A stretch of 13,440 nucleotides of DNA from contig DHKK01000101.1 of NCBI GenBank assembly GCA_002404795.1, positions 1 to 13,440 of the forward strand. Direction: 5' to 3'. Position 1 is the first letter of the stretch, and every line of letters begins with the position of its first letter. The notes beneath the pieces are model-generated. The model ran no database searches. It was not told the DNA's origin and saw only the letters and a list, made by a program, of their open reading frames with translations. A program made the translations under genes and the position numbers. This document shows positions 1-6,874 of the stretch, one piece after another. Source of the DNA: Clostridiales bacterium UBA4696 (GTDB lineage Bacteria; Bacillota; Clostridia; Oscillospirales; Oscillospiraceae).

Positions 1-74
1 CTTACCTCTCCCGCTAAGTATTTCCTTACGATTTTTACTTTCTCTTCCGGCTTCCGTTTTTCCTTTTGCGGCAT
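1..74 (-). CDS. Transposase OrfA-like N-terminus (partial, runs off window)
   Basis: The reading frame starts at the ATG at 74 and gives about 24 residues beginning MPQKEKRKPEEKVKIVRKYL, then AGEV. A lysine-rich start followed by EEKVKIVRKYLAGE is the usual opening of the helix-turn-helix domain of small IS3-type transposase subunits, which bind the IS ends. A ribosome binding site GGAGGG (89 to 84) lies 9 bases upstream. Everything downstream, including any catalytic DDE subunit, is outside the window. The HTH opening is recognised by style; the IS family is inferred. Confidence 0.6.
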   Translation of the reverse strand, partial: MPQKEKRKPEEKVKIVRKYLAGEV

Positions 75-78
75 AACA

Positions 79-134
79 ATGCTCCCTCCATGTTCGACAG
101 TTTCTTTTTTCACTGTCTCTCATAGAGGGAGCAT
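79..134 (-). repeat. Long inverted repeat at the IS end that traps the transposase RBS
   Basis: Positions 79-92 and 121-134 are inverted copies with 13 of 14 bases matching. The single mismatch becomes a G-U pair in minus-strand RNA. A second stem, 96-101 with 112-117, nests inside around a 10-base loop. The transposase ribosome binding site GGAGGG (89 to 84) lies wholly in the 3' arm of the outer stem, and its pairing partner is the outermost IS sequence. No T-run follows on either strand, so this is not an intrinsic terminator. IS10 and IS50 are known to use hairpins like this to block translation from read-through transcripts; that role here is inferred. Confidence 0.8.
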
Positions 135-593
135 ATCATCTTCGCCGGGCTGCAGCTGCGAAAGATCCCGGAAAAAGCCGCGGTAATTGTGCCCCAGAAT
201 GACAAGATCGTCCAGATACGCCGACCCGGCGTACCGGCAGGGCGCAAGATCCAGCAGCGCATAGCTCCAACCCCCGGCGACCGGAAGCGTCAGCTTTAGC
301 GCGGGGATCTCCAGCACGCCGATGTAATCGACGCCGTCGATCGTCGTGACGGGCATTTCCATCTGCGGATCGAGCTGATAGTCCGGGATGACCTGCTCGT
401 CCGCGGGGACCGCTTCGGCCTCCGGCGGCGTCTGCGCGTCTGCTGCAGTCTGAACGATGGGCGCGAGCGTCTGTAAGGTCTGCTCTGCGGCGGTCTGCGC
501 GCGGGCTTCCTGCCGCAGGTTCCGAGCCGTGAGCGCCAGCGCGGCGAGCAGGCACAGCCCGCCGAGCGTCAAGAGGACCGTCCGCTTACGCAT
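120..593 (-). pseudogene. Second sortase, truncated by the IS
   Basis: This is the N-terminal part of a membrane-anchored sortase, probably the housekeeping or anchoring sortase of the pilus operon. Residues 5-23 are a hydrophobic anchor. Residues 90-150 follow the sortase fold opening (IGVLEIPALKLTLPV) and include the catalytic histidine H135 in ILGHNYRG. The frame stops at 157 residues, where IS sequence begins (the last four residues, MLPL, are IS-encoded). The later strands that should carry the TLxTC cysteine and the catalytic arginine are absent, so the product cannot be an active transpeptidase. The ATG at 593 overlaps the minor pilin stop by 8 bases, implying translational coupling. 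Sortase class is not resolved from this fragment. Confidence 0.85.
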
Positions 594-1578
594 CGCGCTT
601 TCCCTTCCCGCAGCGCAGCCCGGCCAGCAGCAGCGCTGCGCCGCAGACCGCCAGCAGCCAGACCGGCCACCAGACCGTGCCCGTCTGCGGCAGCGACGGC
701 CCGGATGGCGTGGTCGGCGTGGACGGCTGCGTGGGGGTGGACGGCGTTTTCGAGTTCGTCACGACGAAGGTGACGCCCTCCTGCCGGATGGAGACGGTAT
801 AGCCGCCGACAGCCGTCTCCGTGACGGTCCAGGTGATGCGGCGGCCATTCGCGTCGTATTTCGGCAGCTTCGACCAGGTGTAGCGCCAGCTGTTTTTTGC
901 GTTCAGACGGACGGTATCGTAGACCACGCCGTCCTTGAGCAGCTGGACGGTGATCTCCTGCGGCCGCGAAGCGGCGCTGCCGTCGTCCCAGACCTTCAGG
1001 ACCTTGCGCTCGACGGTATCGTCCGACGGTGCGGGCGGGAGCGGCTCGCGGTCATGCTTGGGTGCGAGGACTGCGTCATAGTCCCAGGTGTTGGAGGTCT
1101 CGTCGGCGCAGGGCAGGCAGATGAGCGAGGGCTCGACGGTGTAGCTGTAGCCGCCGGAGACGAACGACTCGCCCAGCAGCAGATACAGCCCCGGCCGAAG
1201 CGTTTTCTGCCGGTTGGGGAAGGTAAGAAGGCCGGTGCTGCCGGTCACGCCGGAGTCGAGCGGCTTGCGGCCGTCCCGCAGGACGAAGGCGCGCAGCGTC
1301 TCGGCCAGCGCGCGCCAGCCATCGCTGCTTAGATTATCCAGCCGCACGGGATTGTCTTTGAAATCGCCGGTCAGCGTGAATTCGCCGTAGGCGGACACAT
1401 CCGCCACGCGGTAGAGGGAAAACGGCGCGCCGCTGACAGGCGCTTTGTCATGGAAGAAGCGGACGGTCAGCGTGGCGGGGCGGTCCGTCTCAATGAGGCC
1501 CGCGGCCAGCGCCTGCGGCAGCAGCGCCGCCAGCAGAAAAGCGGCCAGCAGCAGGCAGAAAACGCGTCTTGCGCGCAT
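586..1578 (-). CDS. Minor/basal pilin with Cna-B domain and LPQTG anchor
   Basis: A 330-residue cell-wall protein. Residues 1-26 are a Sec signal peptide (MRARR, hydrophobic core, ALAA). Residues 30-175 form an N-terminal pilin-like domain ending in VLAPK; K174 resembles the pilin-motif lysine used by class C sortases. Residues 192-275 are a Cna-B domain (VLKVWDD with K195, TVTET with E254, VVTN with N275), the pattern of an intramolecular Lys-Asn isopeptide bond. A Pro/Thr spacer (278-295) leads to LPQTG (296-300), a membrane helix and a basic tail. Size, single Cna-B domain and position beside two sortases suggest the basal subunit that attaches the pilus to the wall. The start follows the sortase C stop by one base, with GGAGG upstream. 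Confidence 0.87.
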   Translation of the reverse strand: MRARRVFCLLLAAFLLAALLPQALAAGLIETDRPATLTVRFFHDKAPVSGAPFSLYRVADVSAYGEFTLTGDFKDNPVRLDNLSSDGWRALAETLRAFVLRDGRKPLDSGVTGSTGLLTFPNRQKTLRPGLYLLLGESFVSGGYSYTVEPSLICLPCADETSNTWDYDAVLAPKHDREPLPPAPSDDTVERKVLKVWDDGSAASRPQEITVQLLKDGVVYDTVRLNAKNSWRYTWSKLPKYDANGRRITWTVTETAVGGYTVSIRQEGVTFVVTNSKTPSTPTQPSTPTTPSGPSLPQTGTVWWPVWLLAVCGAALLLAGLRCGKGKRDA

Positions 1579-1579
1579 G

Positions 1580-2413
1580 TCAGTCTTCCTCCTTCTTTCG
1601 TTTTTGCTTTCCGGGCAGCAGCAGGACCAGCAGCAGGATCAGCAGCACCGGCGCCGCCAGCACCGGCGCGACTAGCAGCGGCTCGATCTGCACCGCGTCC
1701 GACGTGACGCGCACGGTCTGCGCCTGCGGCTCGCTTTCGATGCGCGTGCCGCGCACGAGCAGCCGGTGGGTGTTGATGCCGTAGGGCGTGCACGTCACCA
1801 GCGTGCACAGGTCGCGCCCGGGGATGATCTCCAGCGCGGACACATCCTCCGGCTCGACGATGAGGATCTGGTCGACCTCATAGGTCAGGACTTCGTCGAG
1901 CACGCGGATGGTGAACGTATCGCCCTCGACCAGCCGGTCGAGATTTGTAAACAGCTTCGCGCTCGGCAGCCCGCGGTGGCCGGAGAGCACGCAGTGGCTG
2001 CTTTCGCCGCCGACGGGCAGACTGGTCCAGCTGATGTGCCCGGCGGCGATCTGGAGCACGTTGTCGTCCGTGCCGTGGTAGATGGGCAGGGAGACGTTGA
2101 TGGCGGGGATCTCGATATAGCCCATGATGCCGGTGCCGCCGACGTCCAGAAGGCTGTCATATTCCGCCTGCTGGCTCTCGGACAGGAAATAGCTGGTCTC
2201 GCGGGCGGCGAGCGACTGGTTATACTCGCGCGCGGCCTGCAACATGGCGTCGTAGGCGTCGTCCGTCAGGCTCTGCACGTCCTGTGCGTAGCCGGTGACG
2301 GCGCGGGAGGCGTGCAGCGAGTTCCAGTAGTCGCTGACGCTCGGGTACAGAAGCAAGGACAGCCCTGCGGCGAGCAGCAGAACGAGCAGCACGGTCGTGC
2401 CATGTTTTTTCAC
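1580..2413 (-). CDS. Class C (pilus-polymerising) sortase
   Basis: A 277-residue sortase with membrane segments at both ends (about 7-24 and 240-268), the topology of class C pilus sortases. Catalytic residues are visible: H146 in LSGHRGLP, C208 in TLVTCTPYG, and R217 in NTHRLLVRG. The TCTPYGxNTHRLLVRG block is diagnostic of class C. It should link pilin subunits by joining the LPXTG threonine of one to a lysine of the next. The usual Asp-Pro-aromatic lid motif is not evident in the region before the catalytic core (about 60-90). It starts at GTG (2413), with GGAGAG 8 bases upstream. It follows the shaft pilin after an 86-base hairpin-bearing gap and is one base from the minor pilin. Confidence 0.93.
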   Translation of the reverse strand: MKKHGTTVLLVLLLAAGLSLLLYPSVSDYWNSLHASRAVTGYAQDVQSLTDDAYDAMLQAAREYNQSLAARETSYFLSESQQAEYDSLLDVGGTGIMGYIEIPAINVSLPIYHGTDDNVLQIAAGHISWTSLPVGGESSHCVLSGHRGLPSAKLFTNLDRLVEGDTFTIRVLDEVLTYEVDQILIVEPEDVSALEIIPGRDLCTLVTCTPYGINTHRLLVRGTRIESEPQAQTVRVTSDAVQIEPLLVAPVLAAPVLLILLLVLLLPGKQKRKKEED

Positions 2414-2441
2414 TTGCAGGACTCTCCTTTCCTCTGTTTTG

Positions 2442-2479
2442 CCCCTCCGGGGTGCAGGGGCCGGAGACCGGCCCCTGCA
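2442..2479 (-). repeat. GC-rich hairpins between shaft pilin and sortase C
   Basis: A perfect 12-bp inverted repeat (2453-2464 with 2468-2479) has a 3-base loop. Directly after it on the minus strand is a small CCCC/GGGG hairpin (2442-2452). No T-run follows, so it does not look like a standard intrinsic terminator. It sits 21 bases after the shaft pilin stop and before the sortase C ribosome binding site. It could protect the pilin mRNA 3' end or lower expression of the sortases relative to the pilin; both are inference. Confidence 0.75.
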
Positions 2480-2499
2480 GAATTACCGGAAGGATAAAA

Positions 2500-4128
2500 T
2501 TACGCGTTCTTGTTCATCCGCCGCTTTGTGATCAGCAGCACGCCCGCGCACACGACCAGCAGGCCGCCCAGCACGTAGAACACCGTCGTGCCGATACCGC
2601 CGGTGGAGGGAAGTTCGGCACCGGATTTGTTTTCAACCAAGAAAGCATAGAGAGTGCCATCGGCTATGACAGCTTCGTTGTTTGCAGTTACCGTCCATTC
2701 GCACTTTTCAAATGTGGCGTTTGCTTTGATTTCAACCGTAATAGGCGCTTTCAGCAGATTGTAGCCTTCCGGGGCGATGATCTCCGTGATGGTATAAGTG
2801 CCCTCGCCCAGACCTTCAAAGGTCAGAACGCCGTTTGTATTAACATAACCGGTGGTATTGACCTTCGTGTTAACGGTATCCTTGGTTACAGCAGTGACCT
2901 TCTTGTATTTTGTCGTGGTGCTGTCGTAACTGGACGCAGTTTCGTCACTAGGAACTGTTTCGGTGTATGTACCGTTTTTGAGCATGTAGTACGTGCCATC
3001 AGAAGCTTCTTCGTAAACTTCCTTGTTGACCAGAACGACCTTGACGCTGTTGCCCGTGATCTCGAATTTAGCGCCGGTCAGCGTTTTGCTATGATCTGCA
3101 CCGTCGACCTTGGTGAGCTTGATGCCAGTGACATAGGTCTTGGTTTCGGATTCCGGGGTTTTGCCGGTAGGAGCACCATTACCCGGCTTATCAGGGTTCT
3201 GGGGATCACCATCACCTGCGACATTCGGGTTGTTGGAATAAGTCAACTGGACTTTGTTGGGGTTGCCAGCAACGGGGTCAAGGCTGGCGTTCTGATTCGG
3301 GGTCGCGGAATAGGTGACAGTGATGGCAGAACCGGTCTGATCTTTGTACTGGATAAAGCTCTTGAAAATGATCTCGATCGAAGTTGTGCCGTCGCCATTT
3401 ACCGTGAAAGTAACATCATATGCATTCGCTGCAAGCTCGGTCTCATCGATTTTGACCTTAACGTCATTGTTGAACGTCAGGCCCTTGGACATGGTATCGT
3501 TCAGGACGAAGAAATACTTGGCATAGCCCGTCATATCGGGGACTTTAGAAGTGACTTCGTAGTTGATAGTGTCGCCGATGGAAGCCTCATTGACCTTGGT
3601 GGTTTCACCGTTGTCTTTGATGTTCTTATCAACGGTAGGCTTGTCGCCCTTCGGTTCGGCTTCTACGTTGCTGACAACTTCCATGATGTATGCGGAGTAG
3701 AAATCGTCTGCGGGGGCCTGCGTGTCTTTTACAAGGTAATAACCAGCTTTCAATCCGGAAATCGTGTATTTGCCTGTACCTTCTACACTTGTAGTCGGAT
3801 TCTGAAGATAGGGAGCAACCGCTTTTGCAAATGCCGCTGCATCATCTGCTGTTTTCAGAGTTTCTGCTTTCTCTGCAGCGTTGCCCAGTGCGGTTTTGCC
3901 GGCTTCAGTGATACCATTGCCCCAAGTGATATTGGAGAGAATGGTTTTGCCGTCCTTTTCGGCCAGATCGCCGGCAAAAATCTGATAGGCATCATATGTG
4001 TGGCCGGTCGTTGTATTGTTGATCGTAATCGTGTATGTAGTGTCGTCTGCCGCGAATACTGTCGCGCTCATCGCCAGCAGCAGGGTCACCGCCAGCACGA
4101 GGGCGAGCGCGCGTTTTACTGTTTTCAT
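2500..4128 (-). CDS. Major shaft pilin, SpaH/EbpB-like, LPSTG-anchored
   Basis: A 542-residue precursor, typical size for a Gram-positive backbone pilin. Residues 1-27 are a signal peptide ending VFAA. The N-terminal domain ends in VSNVEAEPK; K160 is the probable sortase-linked lysine. The middle domain runs about 163-300 (K168 and the Asn pair at 299-300 are candidate isopeptide residues). The C-terminal domain (about 333-500) starts with KLTKVD and has the E-box YTITEIIAPEGY with E449. LPSTG is at 506-510, then a membrane helix and KRRMNKNA. Residues about 360-430 are an unusual Tyr/Thr/Lys-rich insertion inside the last domain. The ATG overlaps the adhesin stop by four bases (ATGA). The gene body is visibly lower in GC (about 42-50% in sampled lines) than its neighbours, consistent with recombination or selection on the exposed shaft. 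Confidence 0.93.
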   Translation of the reverse strand: MKTVKRALALVLAVTLLLAMSATVFAADDTTYTITINNTTTGHTYDAYQIFAGDLAEKDGKTILSNITWGNGITEAGKTALGNAAEKAETLKTADDAAAFAKAVAPYLQNPTTSVEGTGKYTISGLKAGYYLVKDTQAPADDFYSAYIMEVVSNVEAEPKGDKPTVDKNIKDNGETTKVNEASIGDTINYEVTSKVPDMTGYAKYFFVLNDTMSKGLTFNNDVKVKIDETELAANAYDVTFTVNGDGTTSIEIIFKSFIQYKDQTGSAITVTYSATPNQNASLDPVAGNPNKVQLTYSNNPNVAGDGDPQNPDKPGNGAPTGKTPESETKTYVTGIKLTKVDGADHSKTLTGAKFEITGNSVKVVLVNKEVYEEASDGTYYMLKNGTYTETVPSDETASSYDSTTTKYKKVTAVTKDTVNTKVNTTGYVNTNGVLTFEGLGEGTYTITEIIAPEGYNLLKAPITVEIKANATFEKCEWTVTANNEAVIADGTLYAFLVENKSGAELPSTGGIGTTVFYVLGGLLVVCAGVLLITKRRMNKNA

Positions 4129-6830
4129 TGTCTTGTTCTTCCTTTCGCTTTTTGCTTTTTCGTTTTTATCCAGTTATAAGCGGGGAGCGTCAGCAGCACC
4201 AGCGCTGCTCCCGCGAGCTGAAGCCATAGTGCGCCGCCGCCTGTGCCCGGCAGGGCGTATCCGGCCGCGTTGACCGCCGTGATCGCGGCGTTGGCCGTCA
4301 TGCGTTCGATGGTGCAGGTATCGCCCTGCGACAGCACGGTCTCTGAGTTCTTGAACGTCACGGCGAAGCCGTCATGCTCCGTCTCGGCGATCGTGACCGC
4401 CGCGCCGTAGGGGATATTCAGCGTACCGGACGCGCCGCCCGCAAGCCCGAGCGTCTCGGTGACCGTCTGGCCGCCTATTTCATACGAGACGGTGAAGGGG
4501 AACGTCTGCATGCTCTGGCTGTTGACGAGCTCTTTTTTGAGCGTCAGCGTCAGATCCTTATGCCGGTTCCGGACCTGCAGGATGCCGTCGTTTGCCACGA
4601 TGGCGTTGGTGATCGTGCCGTCCGCCAGCGTGATGCTCCCGTCCGCGCCGACGCGGAAGGAGATGGGCTGCGTCAGCTGCGCATAGCCGCCCGGCGCCTG
4701 CGTCTCCGTCAGCGTGTACGTCCCGGGCAGCAGCCCCGCCAGCCGCAGAACGCCGCCCTCGTCGACCGCCAGCTCCTTCGTCACCTCCGGCACCGCCTCC
4801 TCCTCCACCGGCACCAGCAGCCACTTCTGCGCCGCAGAACCGTTGTCCTCGTAAGCCTGAATTTTCTGCCCGACAGAAGCAATGCCGGTGTTCAGGTCCA
4901 GAACGGCGGTACTCTGGTTCAGGACCGCGACGAGAGGCTTGATCTTAAACGAGCCGTCGCCATTGGCGATCAGGAACCACTTTTGATTGTCATGCGCGTA
5001 CCGGTTTCCCTCGCCGGTACCGGTCCAGAAGTGGACCAGTGTTCCGTTCTCCAAACCGGTGCTGTCCAGATCGAGCCAGCGGCCGTTTGCTACACAGTAG
5101 AAGCTGTAGGAGCCGTTCGACTGCCGGGTAACGGTGAACTGCTGCATGGGGCTGTCGGATTTTTTCTGCAGCTTCGCGTCGAAGCTTGCCGCCGATGCAT
5201 CCTGCTCAATGGCATAAGTTTCATCCGCTTTCAGGACGATGTAATATGCCGCCCCGGACACGATCTGATTCGCCCCGCTCGACGGGACGGTGTAAATAGT
5301 GCCGCTGCTGTCCGTGTCCTTCATGGCGTAGACCGGGTCACCGGCGGCGTTTTTCAGCTCGAAGACAGCACCCGCAAGCGCATTTGCGCCGTCCTGATCG
5401 AGCTTCTGCATCGTCAGGGGGACAGTTCCGCGCGTGTTGGTGAATATGACCTCATTGAGCATGTCCTTGATCAGCACGCCCGTGGCGTTCGCCCCCGCGC
5501 TGACCACGCCGTTGACCGTGTTTGTCACGCTGTAGCCATCATGCTCGATCTCTTCGAAGCTGTACTGCATACCGATGGGGAGGTTCTGGAACTCAATGTG
5601 TTCGCCCGCCTTGAGCGTAAAGGTCTGGCCGCTGGAAAGCGTCAAATATTTGTCCGTGTCGACCCGGATGCCGTTCGCGTCAAAGCGGTAGTAGGCGAAG
5701 GCACTGCTCGAGCCGAAGGTCGCCCGGAACGTAAAGTCCTTGGTCGGGTCGCTTTCGCCGACCACTTCCTTGCCGACCGACAGATTTCCCGTCGTCTGCT
5801 TGAGCATGACGCCCGAGACAGACGGCAGCGTGAAGTTCATGTAGCATGTGGAACCGGATGCACCGCGTTCCGTGTAGAAGATCGTCAGCGTATGCGTTTC
5901 GGTCTCTGTGCGTTCTTCCCCATCGATTTTGTTGATATAATCCCACAGATTGACGTACTCGCCGACCGAGGAATGGACACCGCCGATATCACAGACGAGC
6001 TGCTGATCGAGGAAGACCCACATGTCGTCGTCACCGAAGAATGTGTATTCCAGCGGCCCCACATAGTCCGGCGTCAGCGTGAATTCAACGGCGTACTGCA
6101 TCCCGAAGAAGGAATTGTGCGCCCGGCCGTCATCGCTGCCGGGGAAATAGCTGTATGTATCCGCCCAGTTTCCGTTACCGCCGCTGACATAGCCGCGATA
6201 AGGAACCGTGTCGCCGGTTTTACCGAAAATCGGGTCTTTTTTGTCCTGCGCACCATCCAGCGGCCAGAAATTGTTGGTGAAGATGATGTTTGGATTGCCG
6301 TACTTATCCTTGTAATTTTCGTCGTAGATCGTTCCAGATTTTGGCGACGGATTGAAGAACTTTTCCAGCGTTCCGATGGACCCGACTCCTGCGGCGGTGG
6401 CGGAAGTAAGCGTGTATGCATCGCCGACCCGGTTGAACGTCAGGCTGCTGCCGGAATAGGTCTTCTTTCCGTTCGCGTTGCCATCATTGAAGAGCTTTGG
6501 CGCGATCAGCCATTCGTCATATACGATATGGCCGTTTTCGTCCAGACTGTTTGCAAGTTTAAACGTACATCCAAAGTCATCTGTAACGCCGCTGGATTTG
6601 TTCAGATAGCGCCCGGCAAATTGGTAATTTGCCATACCGGTGCCGCAGTTGGCGTTGCCGAAGGCCAGAGTATCCCGGTAGTCTGTCCATTTTGTTTTTG
6701 CGTTGTTTGTGGGATAGTTCGATTCACTGTTGATGCCTCTGGTACCAGTGAGCCAGTAGTCGCCGTCCTTTTCGCCGTTCGTGATATCATAATCATAGAA
6801 CGCTGCGGACGAAGTGAAGGAATCGTTCAC
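4125..6830 (-). CDS. Tip adhesin, 3' half: fibro-slime, SpaA domain with ricin-like insert, LPGTG anchor
   Basis: This is the C-terminal half of a large pilus-tip adhesin. From the GTG at 6830 it has 901 residues, but that start lacks a ribosome binding site and a signal peptide. The frame stays open to about 6896 and reads RPGGQTTLRLVYTAVNDSFT, continuing the upstream half. Domains: fibro-slime (about 180-335, with FFGDDDMWVFLDQQLVCDIGGVHSS); a pilin-like beta domain (345-468); a SpaA-type domain starting KLDQDGANALAGAVFEL (476) and finishing with E-box YTLTETQAPGGY (705-716); an inserted ricin-type beta-trefoil-like segment (about 535-675, two QKW motifs at 616 and 668); another beta domain (755-852); LPGTG (860-864), membrane helix and basic tail. 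It probably displays sugar- or host-binding modules at the pilus tip. It overlaps the shaft pilin start by 4 bases. Confidence 0.85.
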   Translation of the reverse strand: MNDSFTSSAAFYDYDITNGEKDGDYWLTGTRGINSESNYPTNNAKTKWTDYRDTLAFGNANCGTGMANYQFAGRYLNKSSGVTDDFGCTFKLANSLDENGHIVYDEWLIAPKLFNDGNANGKKTYSGSSLTFNRVGDAYTLTSATAAGVGSIGTLEKFFNPSPKSGTIYDENYKDKYGNPNIIFTNNFWPLDGAQDKKDPIFGKTGDTVPYRGYVSGGNGNWADTYSYFPGSDDGRAHNSFFGMQYAVEFTLTPDYVGPLEYTFFGDDDMWVFLDQQLVCDIGGVHSSVGEYVNLWDYINKIDGEERTETETHTLTIFYTERGASGSTCYMNFTLPSVSGVMLKQTTGNLSVGKEVVGESDPTKDFTFRATFGSSSAFAYYRFDANGIRVDTDKYLTLSSGQTFTLKAGEHIEFQNLPIGMQYSFEEIEHDGYSVTNTVNGVVSAGANATGVLIKDMLNEVIFTNTRGTVPLTMQKLDQDGANALAGAVFELKNAAGDPVYAMKDTDSSGTIYTVPSSGANQIVSGAAYYIVLKADETYAIEQDASAASFDAKLQKKSDSPMQQFTVTRQSNGSYSFYCVANGRWLDLDSTGLENGTLVHFWTGTGEGNRYAHDNQKWFLIANGDGSFKIKPLVAVLNQSTAVLDLNTGIASVGQKIQAYEDNGSAAQKWLLVPVEEEAVPEVTKELAVDEGGVLRLAGLLPGTYTLTETQAPGGYAQLTQPISFRVGADGSITLADGTITNAIVANDGILQVRNRHKDLTLTLKKELVNSQSMQTFPFTVSYEIGGQTVTETLGLAGGASGTLNIPYGAAVTIAETEHDGFAVTFKNSETVLSQGDTCTIERMTANAAITAVNAAGYALPGTGGGALWLQLAGAALVLLTLPAYNWIKTKKQKAKGRTRQ

Positions 6831-6874
6831 GGCGGTATAGACCAGCCGGAGCGTCGTCTGTCCGCCGGGACGGA

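Larger units (their letters stand above)
1..134 (-). mobile_element. End of an insertion sequence, probably IS3-like, inserted in a sortase gene
   Basis: The last sortase of the pilus operon loses similarity near position 134. From there a GC-poorer segment begins with TGCTCCCTC on the minus strand, followed 60 bases later by a transposase-like start codon with a good ribosome binding site. A 5'-TG end and a short leader before a small HTH OrfA are typical of IS3-family elements, but the other IS end and the target duplication lie outside the window. Family and exact boundary are inferred. Transcription of the IS gene runs the same way as the pilus operon. Confidence 0.7.
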
